64,000 bases of DNA from Pollutimonas nitritireducens (GCF_002849615.1 NZ_PDNV01000009.1:1-64000), one strand, 5' to 3'. Positions 37,009 through 48,407 are shown, counted from the first letter of the stretch. The notes: generated from the sequence alone by a model not told the origin. Translations and numbers: made by a program.

Positions 37009-39355
37009 TGGAGACATTTCCTGCAGGAACCAGAATTTCACGATTGCCATTGGACTGCATGGCGGAAACCAGACCGGACTGCTCCATTTGCTCGAGCAAC
37101 CGGGCCGCCCTGTTATAACCAATACGCAAATGGCGCTGAACAGATGAGATCGATGCACGTCGGTTCTTGAGTATCACTTCGACCGCCTGATCGTAAAGCG
37201 GGTCGGATTCGGCATCGGCAAAACCTGTCACGCTGCCCACGCCATCCCCTGTTTCGCCTTCCAGCGTGCCTTCGAGCAGTCCCTCAATATAGTTAGGCTC
37301 TCCCTGTTGCTTGAGTGACTCTACCACGCGGTGCACTTCGTCGTCATGAACGAATGCACCGTGCACCCGCGCAGGAAAGCCCGAACCCGGAGGGAGATAA
37401 AGCATATCGCCCTGCCCCAGCAAGGCTTCCGCGCCCATTTGATCGAGAATAGTGCGGGAGTCGATCTTCGACGACACCTGAAACGCAATCCGCGTTGGAA
37501 TATTCGCCTTGATCAAGCCAGTGATAACGTCCACACTTGGGCGCTGTGTGGCCAATATAAGATGGATGCCCGCCGCGCGCGCCTTCTGGGCAAGGCGGGC
37601 GATAAGTTCTTCGATCTTTTTGCCGACAACCATCATGAGATCGGCGAGCTCGTCGATGACGACGACGATCATGGGCAAAGTACTTAATGGCTCGGGAGCA
37701 TCGGGCGTTAGTGAAAAAGGATTCGGAATGGGCTCTTCGCGCTTTATGGCTTCAGTTATCTTGCTGTTGTAGCCAGCCAAATTACGTACGCCCATCTTGC
37801 TCATGAGGCGATAGCGTTTTTCCATTTCCCCTACGCACCAGTTCAAGGCGTTGGCGGCATGACGCATATCGGTGACGACGGGTGCGAGCAGATGCGGGAT
37901 CCCCTCGTAGACGCTCATTTCCAGCATCTTCGGATCGATAAGAATAAGGCGCACCTGGCTCGCGTCGGCCTTGTATAAGAGAGAAAGAATCATCGCATTG
38001 ATTCCCACCGACTTACCGGAACCAGTGGTGCCTGCTACCAACAGATGAGGCATTTTGGCCAGGTCGGCCACGACGGGGTTGCCAGCGATGTCTTTACCCA
38101 GCGCCATGGTAAGCATGGATGCCCCAGCGTGATAAGTCTGAGAGCCGATTATTTCAGACAGCTTGACCATTTGGCGCTTGGCATTGGGAAGTTCGAGACC
38201 CATCAAGTTCTTGCCCGGGATCGTTTCGACCACACGGATGCTGACCAGGCTCAAGGCACGGGCCAGATCCTTGGCCAGGTTGACTATCTGGCTGCCCTTC
38301 ACTCCCGTGGCCGGCTCTATCTCGTAACGGGTGATGACCGGCCCTGCCTGAGCCGACACGACCACAGCCTTGACTCCGAAGTCAGAAAGCTTCTTCTCGA
38401 TCAGCCTGGAGGTGAATTCTATCGTTTCGGGCGACACGGTTTCAGGCTGCTCGACCGGCATGTCGAGAAGCCCCAAGGCCGGTAGAGAACCAGCACCTTG
38501 CGTTTCAAGCGGTGCGGTGAACAAGGTCTTTTGCTTTTCTTTTTCGGCCCGCGGCGACTTCGGCACGGAAGTAATGGCCGGCTCGATACGAACCGGTACT
38601 TCGTGCACCAGCTGCTCATGCTTGGCAACCACAGTCTCGTCGCGTACTGCCTTGTTGGCTTCACCCAGGCGACGATCCTCGCGAGCCGCTTTCAGCTCGA
38701 GTACACGCCGGACAGCCTTTTCAATGGCGGAACCCACTCTCTCTGAAAGGTACAGCCAGGAAAAACCAAAGAACAGGCTGGCGCCTACTGCTACAAATGC
38801 CAGCAATAGCAAGGTACAACCCGTCGTGCCAAGCGACATGGACATCAGGTCGGACAGCAGTTGTCCCAGTTGGCCGCCAGCGCCCGCTGGCAATTTGGCG
38901 CCAAACTGCTTCAACTGTAGCGCTTCTATGCCCATCATGCCGACAAACAATAGGAAAAAACCAATGCCGACCTCCCAATGAACGCGCGGCAGGCTCTCAA
39001 CCTGTGGCTTGGGCAGCAGGATGCTGGTGAGGCGGTAAAAACCGATGGCAACGCGTTGTGCGAGCAGCACCACCAGAAGCCATGCAGAATAGCCGAACAG
39101 GAAAAGCAGGAAATCGGAGATATATGCACCCAACGTCCCGCCACGGTTCAGCGTGTGGGTGGAGTGCACGGAGTGAGACCACGCGGGATCGGTAGGATCC
39201 CAGCTGGCAAGCACCAGGCCTAGCCATGCCGCCAGGGCGGCGAAGAAAATCCAGCGCGCTTCACGCAGTAGTCCCGACAGCCGAGACTGCAAGGGCGAAG
39301 GACCATTACGCACGTTGCGCGAAGACCGGGGAGAGGTAGCAGGTAATCTAGCCAT
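36998..39355 (-). CDS. ftsK: DNA translocase FtsK
   Basis: This 785-residue protein has an N-terminal FtsK_4TM domain (helices between about 30 and 190) and a linker of about 100 residues. The motor follows: an alpha domain near 300-400 with [25 protein letters not shown], Walker [10 protein letters not shown] near 440, and Walker [12 protein letters not shown]. The C-terminal gamma winged helix begins near 715 ([41 protein letters not shown]). The gamma domain recognises KOPS and contacts XerD. The linker is short compared with that of Escherichia coli FtsK. Divergent trxB lies 44 bases away. Confidence 0.95.
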   Translation of the reverse strand: MARLPATSPRSSRNVRNGPSPLQSRLSGLLREARWIFFAALAAWLGLVLASWDPTDPAWSHSVHSTHTLNRGGTLGAYISDFLLFLFGYSAWLLVVLLAQRVAIGFYRLTSILLPKPQVESLPRVHWEVGIGFFLLFVGMMGIEALQLKQFGAKLPAGAGGQLGQLLSDLMSMSLGTTGCTLLLLAFVAVGASLFFGFSWLYLSERVGSAIEKAVRRVLELKAAREDRRLGEANKAVRDETVVAKHEQLVHEVPVRIEPAITSVPKSPRAEKEKQKTLFTAPLETQGAGSLPALGLLDMPVEQPETVSPETIEFTSRLIEKKLSDFGVKAVVVSAQAGPVITRYEIEPATGVKGSQIVNLAKDLARALSLVSIRVVETIPGKNLMGLELPNAKRQMVKLSEIIGSQTYHAGASMLTMALGKDIAGNPVVADLAKMPHLLVAGTTGSGKSVGINAMILSLLYKADASQVRLILIDPKMLEMSVYEGIPHLLAPVVTDMRHAANALNWCVGEMEKRYRLMSKMGVRNLAGYNSKITEAIKREEPIPNPFSLTPDAPEPLSTLPMIVVVIDELADLMMVVGKKIEELIARLAQKARAAGIHLILATQRPSVDVITGLIKANIPTRIAFQVSSKIDSRTILDQMGAEALLGQGDMLYLPPGSGFPARVHGAFVHDDEVHRVVESLKQQGEPNYIEGLLEGTLEGETGDGVGSVTGFADAESDPLYDQAVEVILKNRRASISSVQRHLRIGYNRAARLLEQMEQSGLVSAMQSNGNREILVPAGNVSNEE

Positions 39356-39357
39356 AG

Positions 39358-41107
<1,750 letters not shown>

Positions 41108-41126
41108 TGAATCACTGGAACACGAT

Positions 41127-41456
41127 ATGAGCTGGCTTTATCTTGCTATTGCAATCAGCGCGGAAATCATCGCCACTACCGCGCTTAAAGCATCGGACGG
41201 GTTCACACGACTGTATCCGGCGATGATCACGACAGTGGGATACCTGGTGTCGTTTTACTTTCTGGCGTTGACCTTGCGTGTCATTCCCGTGGGGGTCGCG
41301 TATGCAATTTGGTCGGGAGCCGGCATCGTGGCCATTTCGATGATCGGGTATGTCATGTTCAAACAGACGCTCGACGCTGCCGCTTTAATCGGCATAGGCC
41401 TTATCATCGCAGGCGTACTGGTCTTGAACATTTTTTCAAAATCGACCATGCATTAA
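41127..41456 (+). CDS. Small multidrug resistance efflux protein (EmrE/QacE-like)
   Basis: The protein is 109 residues from ATG 41127, which matches the 105-110-residue family. Four hydrophobic helices are visible. The essential membrane Glu is present at residue 13 in ISAEIIATTALKASDGFTRL, and AYAIWSGAGIV keeps the family's Trp in helix 3. Such dual-topology dimers exchange protons for quaternary ammonium compounds, guanidinium or other cations. Which of these is exported cannot be told. A hairpin follows the stop. Confidence 0.88.
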   Translation: MSWLYLAIAISAEIIATTALKASDGFTRLYPAMITTVGYLVSFYFLALTLRVIPVGVAYAIWSGAGIVAISMIGYVMFKQTLDAAALIGIGLIIAGVLVLNIFSKSTMH

Positions 41457-41490
41457 GACAGGCCAGCCGGCAGAAAATGCTTCGGGAATG

Positions 41491-41523
41491 ACAAAGGCCG
41501 ACAATTGTATTGTCGACCTTTGT
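41491..41523 (+). terminator. Rho-independent terminator after the SMR efflux gene
   Basis: ACAAAGG-C-CGACAAT and ATTGTCG-A-CCTTTGT form a 15-position stem with one mismatch and a TGT loop. The downstream strand continues into T-rich sequence (ACTTTTATATTTTTT). Confidence 0.75.
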
Positions 41524-41704
41524 ACTTTTATATTTTTTATGGGACCTGCAACTTTCTTATGTACCGATTTATCGGCTTGCCCATGCAGGGCTTTGTCTCC
41601 TCACCTGCATGGAACGCATTGTGCATGATTTTTCAAAAGCTAACACCTAGGGAATGCACTAAGTTAATGCGGATTTTATCTAAGCCAGGGCGTGATTCGC
41701 CATT

Positions 41705-42454
41705 ATGGTGCATCGCGTCATGAATCAGCTGCCTTCTGAAACGCTTACCATACTGGTCGTCGATGATGATCCAGTAACGTGTGCGCGGCATAAAGCCTAC
41801 TTTGAGCGTCAAGGCTACCTCGTATTGATCGCCGGCAGCGGCCCTGAGATGTGGCACTGCATGCAGCACGCGAAAGTTGCCTTGATATTGCTGGACGTAG
41901 GACTGCCAGGCAAAGATGGTCTCGAGCTTGCCCGCGAGTTACGTGCTCACGATGACTATTTGGGAATAATCCTGGTAAGCGGACGTGACGACGATATCGA
42001 CAAGATCGTAGGGCTGGAGTCGGGCGCCAATGATTATGTGACGAAACCGTTCAATTCCCGCGAGCTGCTGGCGCGCGTAAAGATCGTCCTGAGACAAACC
42101 CATCGACTACGTCCGCGTCAATTAATTGAAGTGCAGCAGGAACTTCGCTACTTCGGTGGCTGGACGCTGGATCTCGCTTGCCGCCGACTCAAGGACGACA
42201 ACGGAGGCGAACTCACGCTATCGCGCGGCGAAATGGATTTACTGATAGCCCTGGGGCAACGGCCGGGCATGGTGGTTAGCAGGAGCACACTCACGCAGGC
42301 GATAAGCCAGCGACCGTGGGACGCGTCCGACCGCACGATAGACGTACTGATATCAAGACTGAGGAAAAAATTACGGGACGACCCTCAAAAACCTCGGCTA
42401 ATCATCACCATCCGTAGCGAGGGGTACGTTATGGTGGGCCGCCAAGAGGCTTGA
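41705..42454 (+). CDS. torR: OmpR-family response regulator, TorR-like
   Basis: This 249-residue protein has a receiver domain (1-130) with the acidic pocket VVDDDPV, phospho-acceptor Asp64 in LLDVGLPGKDG and Lys in DYVTKPFN. A winged-helix DNA-binding domain follows, with LTLSRGEMDLLIALGQRPGMVVSR and RTIDVLISRLRKKLRDDP. The receiver resembles TorR closely, including DDPVTCARHKAYFERQGY and IILVSGRDDDIDKIVGLESGANDYVTKP. Its partner should be the hybrid kinase encoded opposite, and its target the torA-like gene. Its last 57 bases overlap that kinase gene on the other strand. ATG 41720 is an alternative start. Confidence 0.84.
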   Translation: MVHRVMNQLPSETLTILVVDDDPVTCARHKAYFERQGYLVLIAGSGPEMWHCMQHAKVALILLDVGLPGKDGLELARELRAHDDYLGIILVSGRDDDIDKIVGLESGANDYVTKPFNSRELLARVKIVLRQTHRLRPRQLIEVQQELRYFGGWTLDLACRRLKDDNGGELTLSRGEMDLLIALGQRPGMVVSRSTLTQAISQRPWDASDRTIDVLISRLRKKLRDDPQKPRLIITIRSEGYVMVGRQEA

Positions 42455-44083
42455 CCTGAGTTCATCACAGCTTGCGTGGCACAGCCGTGCAAGTTCCGAA
42501 ATAAGATGGTCCATCACAGGCTCGTTTACGATGGGTCCGTTCGTCGCTATTTCAAGCTGACGTGCGGCATCAACGACGAATGTCATGCCCAGGTTGCCGG
42601 CTGCGCTGCGCAACCGATGGGCATCGCCCGCGACGGAAATCCAATCCTTGCGCAGTACGGCAGCATCAATGGCACCAAGGTCGGTAGCCACCCCGGCGCG
42701 GAATATGTTCAACAATTCCAGCATCATGGCTACGCCGAGCTCCCCGATCTCGGTTTCTACCCAGGCGGCGTCGAGCAGACTTGGGGCCTTGGCAGCGCCG
42801 AAAGAAGACGTTGCGTGATCCGCGGGCACGATGGTCACGTTATTGCGCCCCGCCGTCACTGTTCGCAAGGTCTCATTCAATTGCAACGAGGTGAATGGCT
42901 TACGCAGGAACGCAGACATTCCAGCCAGCAAGGAGCGCTCCATGACATTGCCCGACAGGTCGGCCGACATGACGATCACGGGCACCTGCTTCCACATTCC
43001 CCCTTGCATCTCGCGAATCTGCATAGCCAAGTCTATGCCGGAAGTGCCTGGCAGGTTCATATCCATCAAGATGGCGTCCACCCGGTCTCTTGACTGCAGA
43101 ATGTGCAAAACTTGGCGACCATCGCCGGCCACAAGTGGATGATGGCCATTCGATGCAAGATAGCGGGTACAAACAAGACGGTTGATTTCGTCATCTTCCA
43201 CCAGCAAGACTGTCAACGAACCCGCATCACTGGCAGTCGAACGGGCAATAGACCGCGATGCTGTCGCCGGCATGCTGGCCGCACTATCGAACTCAAGGTG
43301 AAAGCGGATGCGGCTTCCTTCGTTCAACTTGCTGTCCAGGCGGATATCGCCGCCCATTCCGTCAATCAGGCGCCGGCAGATCGCAAGACCCAGGCCTGTC
43401 CCCCCCCGGCGGCCGTGAACCAGATGTTCCACCTGCACGAAGGGCTTGAACACCTCGGCGCACTGTTCCGAAGGAACACCAATTCCGGTATCGGTAATTG
43501 AAAAATGCAGCATCACCCGCTGGGCGCGCGATGGGTGGGCCGTCACCGCGATCGTGACTGACCCTTCATCGGTGAACTTGATGGCATTGCCGATAATGTT
43601 AAGCAAAACCTGATTGAGTTTGCGTCGGTCGCCCATGATGACGACAGGGACATCCCGATCGATATCGCGGATCAGTGCGATGCCTCGCTTCTGCGCCTGT
43701 ATCGTCTGCAATGAAAGCATGTCATCGATGACGGCATGCACGTCGAACGGGACGATCTGAGCCTCGTACTTCCCCGATTCGATCCGCGAATAATTCAACA
43801 TATCGTCCAGGACTTCCAATAGCGTCGTGTTCGCGTAGGAGATCATCCGCGCGTACTCGCGCTGACGCTCATCCAGCTTGGTATCCTGTAACAATTGCAC
43901 AGCGCCACTTACTCCGCTGAGCGGCGTCCGAAGTTCATGGCTGAGAGATGCCATGAACACGTTTCCCGCCTGCGCTTTCTCCTCGATTCGTCTGAATCGG
44001 CAAACGAGATGAAACGTGTAATACATCCACATCGGAATGACAATTGCCAAGACCAGCATGGTTATCCAGTACAGCTTCGGAAT
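42398..44083 (-). CDS. torS: TorS-like hybrid histidine kinase lacking a periplasmic sensor (probable ATT start)
   Basis: From ATG 44059 the protein is 553 residues; from ATT 44083 it is 561 and gains PKLYWIT before the membrane helix. GGAGGGAG lies six bases before that ATT, and no ribosome site precedes the ATG. One membrane helix is followed by the kinase core (phospho-His41 in SLSHELRTPLSG, ATG numbering; Asn in LLNIIGNAIKFTD; GTGLGLAICRRL). Then come a receiver (Asp333 in LMDMNLPG) and an HPt domain (His481 in DAHRLRSAAGNLG), i.e. a full phosphorelay. Escherichia coli TorS is over 900 residues with a large periplasmic and HAMP part, absent here. It follows the torA-like gene after a terminator. 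Confidence 0.8.
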   Translation of the reverse strand: MPKLYWITMLVLAIVIPMWMYYTFHLVCRFRRIEEKAQAGNVFMASLSHELRTPLSGVSGAVQLLQDTKLDERQREYARMISYANTTLLEVLDDMLNYSRIESGKYEAQIVPFDVHAVIDDMLSLQTIQAQKRGIALIRDIDRDVPVVIMGDRRKLNQVLLNIIGNAIKFTDEGSVTIAVTAHPSRAQRVMLHFSITDTGIGVPSEQCAEVFKPFVQVEHLVHGRRGGTGLGLAICRRLIDGMGGDIRLDSKLNEGSRIRFHLEFDSAASMPATASRSIARSTASDAGSLTVLLVEDDEINRLVCTRYLASNGHHPLVAGDGRQVLHILQSRDRVDAILMDMNLPGTSGIDLAMQIREMQGGMWKQVPVIVMSADLSGNVMERSLLAGMSAFLRKPFTSLQLNETLRTVTAGRNNVTIVPADHATSSFGAAKAPSLLDAAWVETEIGELGVAMMLELLNIFRAGVATDLGAIDAAVLRKDWISVAGDAHRLRSAAGNLGMTFVVDAARQLEIATNGPIVNEPVMDHLISELARLCHASCDELRSSLLAAHHNVPLATDGDD

Positions 44084-44107
44084 AGTGATCTCCCTCCGTT
44101 GAGCAAT

Positions 44108-44131
44108 AAAAAGCCCGGGTTGGGTACCGGG
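44108..44131 (-). terminator. Intrinsic terminator after the torA-like gene
   Basis: On the minus strand, CCCGG and CCGGG pair around an eight-base loop, with a flanking wobble pair, and run directly into TTTTT. It sits about 30 bases after the torA-like stop and before the torS-like ribosome site, so kinase expression would need read-through or its own signal. Confidence 0.5.
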
Positions 44132-44159
44132 TCTTAAAGAACAACAAGTAGCCGGCCTT

Positions 44160-46820
44160 TTACTTGGTCACTGCGTCCTTTGCGTTCTTGGCCAAGAACT
44201 CCAGTACCAGCTTGCGTTCGCCGTCGTCCAGGCCGGCACGCGGGAACATGCTCTGCGTGATGCCCATCCATTGACTCATTGTATAGTCGCCGGGCTCTCG
44301 CGCCACGTGACACAAGGTACACCGTCCATAAAACAACTTTTCGCCCGGCGACATGGACCCGAGAGTCGCCCCTTTCAGGTTTTGTGCGCGGGTAGCGAGG
44401 TTCATTGAAGCGATATCCAGCGCGATGCCCTTGTTCTGTTCGATGGCAGGGGGTTCGAATGCCCGATTTTCGGATTCGGGATCAATACATTTTTTGAGGC
44501 TGGCCACGCAGGTATTGGCGCTTGTCGCCTGACTCAGCCCGCTAGCCGGAACACTGGTCGTGATGACATTGATCGATCCACTGTTGCATCGGCCTTTCGA
44601 GTCGAATTGCACCCATCCGCCTTCTTCCAGACTGACGACACCCTTCATGATCTGTTCAGTCACGCGTGCGCCCGCAATCACGGCACCGCGTTCGTTGAAG
44701 AGCTCCACCAGGTCGCCATCCTTGATGCCATTGGCCTTCGCATCTTCAAGGCTCACCAGCACATGCTGGCGTCCCTGGATGTGCTGCTCATTGCGAAGGT
44801 CGGTATTGGCCATTTGCGAATGCAGGCGATTGAATGGATGCGGACTGACCACATGCACCTGGCCGGGCTTGGCATTACCCAAATATTCGATGGGCTCCAG
44901 GAACTTAGGGATCGGCGGGCAATCAGCAACCTTGGCTTTGGCGATGACGTCGCAATACAGTTCGATCTTGCCCGACGCGGTATGCAGCGGCTTGTTAACC
45001 GGATCAGTATAGAAATCGCCATGGCGCACCCATTGATGCATCGGTTCGGGTACGTCCAACTTAACGTGCCCTTTCTCCCAGAACTCATCAAAAGGAATAC
45101 CCGGGTTGGCATGCGCATAGGCATTTTGAAGGATTTGCTTAACGGTCAGGCCTTCAGTGAATTGAAAGCCTACGCCCATCAGATCGCCGAGACGCTTGAA
45201 GATCTCAAAATCATCCAGACTCTCACCATAAGGCTCGATCACCTGCCGCATGGCATAGATCTTATCGTTGCCATAGGTACCGCCGGAACTCATATCATCG
45301 CGTTCAAGCGCCGACGTAGCCGGCAATACGATATCGGCGAAACGCGACGAGGCGCACCACCATGGATCCTGGCAGATGAACGTCTGGACCTGCTGGTTTA
45401 ATGCACGCAACAACTCATTCGTGTCCTGCTGGTGCGACATCACATTATTTCCGGAGGTATAAACGAGCTTGACATCCGGAAAGGTGTCTTCAGTACCATC
45501 ACGCGTGTACTTCTTGCCCGGATTCAGCAACATCTCGCTGATGCGCGATGCAGGGCAGCGCGAAGTCAACGGATTACGCCCTTGAGGAATGCCGATAGGC
45601 ATCACCTTGGTCGATTGCGGCATTCCGCCGCCACCATAGTGCCAGCTGAAACCGATGCCTTCACCCGGCTTCCCGATTTTGCCCAGCATCGCGGCCAGAT
45701 TGATGGCTGCCCAATGAGGCATCTCGCCATGATGAGCGCGCTGTAACGACCAGCCAATGGCAAACTGCGTCCGCTTGGCGGCGAACAGCTCTGCCAACTC
45801 GACGATTTTTGCCGCGGGAATACCGGTGATTGCTGCGGCCCATTCGGGTGTCTTGGGAGGTGTCCCGTCGGCGTCCTTGCCCAACAAATAGGGCAGGAAT
45901 TTGTCCAGTCCGACGGTGTATTTATCCAGATACGCCTGGTCGTGCTTGCCGTTGGTATATATGTACCAGGACATGGCAAGGAACAAGGCAGTATCCGTAT
46001 TGGGCACGATTTTCACCCAGTCCGAGCCCATGGCAACGTCGGTGGGTGTGTATTGAGGGTTGATGGAAATGAACTTGACGCCCCTTTCCTTGATCTTCTT
46101 CCAGCGAGGGTACATCTGGTGATCGGCCACCGTGAACTCGACGCGATTATTCTTCCAGGGATCGCAACCGACCCAGACCATGACTTCGGTCTTGTCGGCA
46201 ATGACTTCCCACGCGGTCTGCGGCGAATACACTTCCATATCGCCGATGATGTGCGGCAAGCTGATCTGCGACGCGCCGGCTGAATAATCGCCCGTGGTGA
46301 CGGAATGGCCTCCTATCAGGTTGAACAACCGGCCCTGAAGAACCTGTGGTCGCAGAAGTCCCGCATGCGACCAACCACCGTACGAAGCACTGAACAATGA
46401 CTGATTCCCGTGCTTTTCAGCCGTGGTAAGGATCGCATTGGCTGTGATGGCCAGTGCTTCCTCCCAACTCACCCGGACGAAGGGCTCCTTGCCCCGCAGA
46501 TGCGGTTTCGTATCACCGGTGGGGTCGGCCAGATACGACTTGCGGATCATTGGGTACTGAACCCGGGTCTTGTGATAGACGCGACCGAGCAGCCCCTCGG
46601 TAAGCATTTTCGTGGGCATGGCGTCCAGGTCGGGCAGAGCCTGGACACCGATCAGCACACCGTTCTGCACGACAGCCTTGAAAGGTCCCCAATGACTGGC
46701 ACTAGGTATGGTCACCGTGTCGGCCGCAAATACCGCATTTGCGCCGAACCATGTGAGTCCGTTGGCGGCTACCGTGGATGCCACCGTGGTCTTGAGGAAT
46801 GTTCTTCTACTGACTTGCAT
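44160..46820 (-). CDS. torA: TMAO/S- or N-oxide reductase (TorA-like molybdoenzyme) with C-terminal haem c site
   Basis: This 886-residue protein has a Tat signal (SRRTFLKTT at 4-12). The molybdopterin domain has SYGGWSHAG at 146-154 and the probable Mo ligand Ser180 in TTGDYSAGASQISLPHIIGDMEVYSPQTAWEV, as in TorA/DorA. The dinucleotide-binding domain (VHVVSPHPFNRLHSQMANTDLR) follows at 650-800. Unlike Escherichia coli TorA (848 residues), the chain ends in a monohaem c segment, CTLCH at 834-838, followed by PGDYTMSQWMGITQSMFPRAGLDDGERKLVLEFL, similar to the C-terminal haem domain of TorC. No torC or torD is nearby. The exact substrate (TMAO, DMSO, biotin sulfoxide) is not certain. Confidence 0.86.
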   Translation of the reverse strand: MQVSRRTFLKTTVASTVAANGLTWFGANAVFAADTVTIPSASHWGPFKAVVQNGVLIGVQALPDLDAMPTKMLTEGLLGRVYHKTRVQYPMIRKSYLADPTGDTKPHLRGKEPFVRVSWEEALAITANAILTTAEKHGNQSLFSASYGGWSHAGLLRPQVLQGRLFNLIGGHSVTTGDYSAGASQISLPHIIGDMEVYSPQTAWEVIADKTEVMVWVGCDPWKNNRVEFTVADHQMYPRWKKIKERGVKFISINPQYTPTDVAMGSDWVKIVPNTDTALFLAMSWYIYTNGKHDQAYLDKYTVGLDKFLPYLLGKDADGTPPKTPEWAAAITGIPAAKIVELAELFAAKRTQFAIGWSLQRAHHGEMPHWAAINLAAMLGKIGKPGEGIGFSWHYGGGGMPQSTKVMPIGIPQGRNPLTSRCPASRISEMLLNPGKKYTRDGTEDTFPDVKLVYTSGNNVMSHQQDTNELLRALNQQVQTFICQDPWWCASSRFADIVLPATSALERDDMSSGGTYGNDKIYAMRQVIEPYGESLDDFEIFKRLGDLMGVGFQFTEGLTVKQILQNAYAHANPGIPFDEFWEKGHVKLDVPEPMHQWVRHGDFYTDPVNKPLHTASGKIELYCDVIAKAKVADCPPIPKFLEPIEYLGNAKPGQVHVVSPHPFNRLHSQMANTDLRNEQHIQGRQHVLVSLEDAKANGIKDGDLVELFNERGAVIAGARVTEQIMKGVVSLEEGGWVQFDSKGRCNSGSINVITTSVPASGLSQATSANTCVASLKKCIDPESENRAFEPPAIEQNKGIALDIASMNLATRAQNLKGATLGSMSPGEKLFYGRCTLCHVAREPGDYTMSQWMGITQSMFPRAGLDDGERKLVLEFLAKNAKDAVTK

Positions 46821-46926
46821 GTTGCACTCTCGCCTAAAGTCGTTTACTTCAGAAACTGCCTAATCCAAAGTGTACGGAGCGGTCGTGAACCCGATGAGCG
46901 GATCGAGTTAATGCAGCGGAGAGATT

Positions 46927-46943
46927 TGTTAATCGCGTTAACA
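46927..46943. promoter_or_regulatory. Candidate operator palindrome upstream of the torA-like gene
   Basis: TGTTAA and TTAACA are perfect inverted repeats separated by TCGCG. The site lies 107 bases before the torA-like start and near the 3' end of the MFS gene. The binding protein is unknown. It does not match the decamer boxes known for Escherichia coli TorR in any obvious way. Confidence 0.4.
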
Positions 46944-46981
46944 GGCGCCAGCATTGCACACTGCCTCGCTGTGCAGTGCCT

Positions 46982-48175
46982 TCATATATCACGCCTTGGC
47001 CCGCCATGCCGTGGCAACTGATGCCAGAAGATGACGGCCGCGACCAGGCCAAATGCACCGGTGGCGGCAATGCCCGCGCTCAGCGATATCAGCGCGGTCA
47101 GACTAGACAAAAGAATAGGACCCGCACTGGTTCCAATGTCGGCGATCAGCCGCCACAGCCCCAGAAACTGGGTCCTTCCCACCGACGGCGACGCATCAGC
47201 ACCCAGGGTCATGACGATACCCGACCCAATGCCATTACCCAGCCCCATCAGCATGCACACGAGAGAAAAGCTGAGCAAAGCGCCCGTGAGCGGTAAGGCA
47301 AACAGGGAAGCCGCCAGAATGAGCGAACAGGGTAACGCCACCCAGAGACGGCCATACTGATCCATAATTTTGCCGGCGGGATAAAACACCAGCATATCGA
47401 TGGACGACACCAGACCGAAGACCACGGCGGTCATCGCAGGCGTCAAACCGATGGCGTCTGCCCACAGGGGTATGGCGACCTGACGCGACGCACGCATTGC
47501 GCTGATCAACAGTATCCCGAAGCCCAGTGTGAGAAACACATGCCTGTGCGTCGAGGCAATACCACTCATGCGTGACGTAGGCGGCGCAACGACGCCTATG
47601 TTGTCGCGCAGCTGCAGCTCGGGCAAAGCAAAGGATAAGGCGCCGGCGGCCACAAGCGCTGCAATTGCCACGTAGTACGCTCCCGCCAAACCTACCATAT
47701 GCATCAGGGCCGCGGCTGCAAACGGACCTATGAACATGCCAATACGTTGTGTTCCACCCAGTGTCGAGAATGCACGCGCACGCATATGCACCGGGACCGC
47801 GTCCATCAGATAGGTTTGCCTGGCCAAGTAGAACACGGCTGTTGCAAGTCCCATAAGCAGCACACCAAGCGCCAGCAATACCGGATGACGAGCCACTGCG
47901 CACAACGTGAGCGCCAGCACGCTCAACACCGCCGCGCCGATCAGCGAGCGCCGTTCACCATGTCTGGAAGTGATCATCGCTGCGGGAATGTTGCCTGCCA
48001 GGGACCCTAGGCCGACCAGGGCGGCAATGAAACCCGCCGTGGACGGCGAGGCGCCGATGTCGATGGCGCTCAGCGCTATCACGGGCAGGATTGCTCCGTT
48101 GGCAATACCGAACAGCACCGACGGCCCGAAAGCCGGGATGATTATTTTGTTCCAGCGGAACGGTGTATCGCTCAT
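46982..48175 (-). CDS. Major facilitator superfamily transporter
   Basis: The protein is 397 residues from ATG 48175; a TTG 54 bases upstream would add 18 polar residues before the first helix and is less likely. Twelve helices are apparent. The loop 2-3 signature is GNIPAAMITSRHGERRSLIGAAVLSV, and a related repeat lies in the second half (YPAGKIMDQYGRLWVALP). The family is that of drug or metabolite exporters. The C-terminal tail after the last helix is very short. The substrate is unknown. It lies 161 bases upstream of the torA-like gene on the same strand, with no sign that they share a function. Confidence 0.8.
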   Translation of the reverse strand: MSDTPFRWNKIIIPAFGPSVLFGIANGAILPVIALSAIDIGASPSTAGFIAALVGLGSLAGNIPAAMITSRHGERRSLIGAAVLSVLALTLCAVARHPVLLALGVLLMGLATAVFYLARQTYLMDAVPVHMRARAFSTLGGTQRIGMFIGPFAAAALMHMVGLAGAYYVAIAALVAAGALSFALPELQLRDNIGVVAPPTSRMSGIASTHRHVFLTLGFGILLISAMRASRQVAIPLWADAIGLTPAMTAVVFGLVSSIDMLVFYPAGKIMDQYGRLWVALPCSLILAASLFALPLTGALLSFSLVCMLMGLGNGIGSGIVMTLGADASPSVGRTQFLGLWRLIADIGTSAGPILLSSLTALISLSAGIAATGAFGLVAAVIFWHQLPRHGGPRRDI

Positions 48176-48407
48176 GTAAAGCTCTGTGACTCGTCGGCGA
48201 CCTTCCGCGCTGACATCAGGAATGGACAAAAAAGTCCAAGGGCATCATTTTGCCATTACCACGAGGCAAGCTACGGGCGTTCTTCCTATTCTGCTGTGTC
48301 AGGCATAGTCGCGATATATTTTGGTGGCGCCTGAACGTGCCAGAGGAACATTAAAACCGCAACGTCACTCTATTGGGCAGTACGATAGATGGTAGCGCTA
48401 CACAAGC

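Noticed and set aside
41505-41723. 72-codon frame between the SMR efflux gene and the TorR-like gene
   Set aside because: It starts inside the terminator hairpin, overlaps the regulator start and has no family resemblance.
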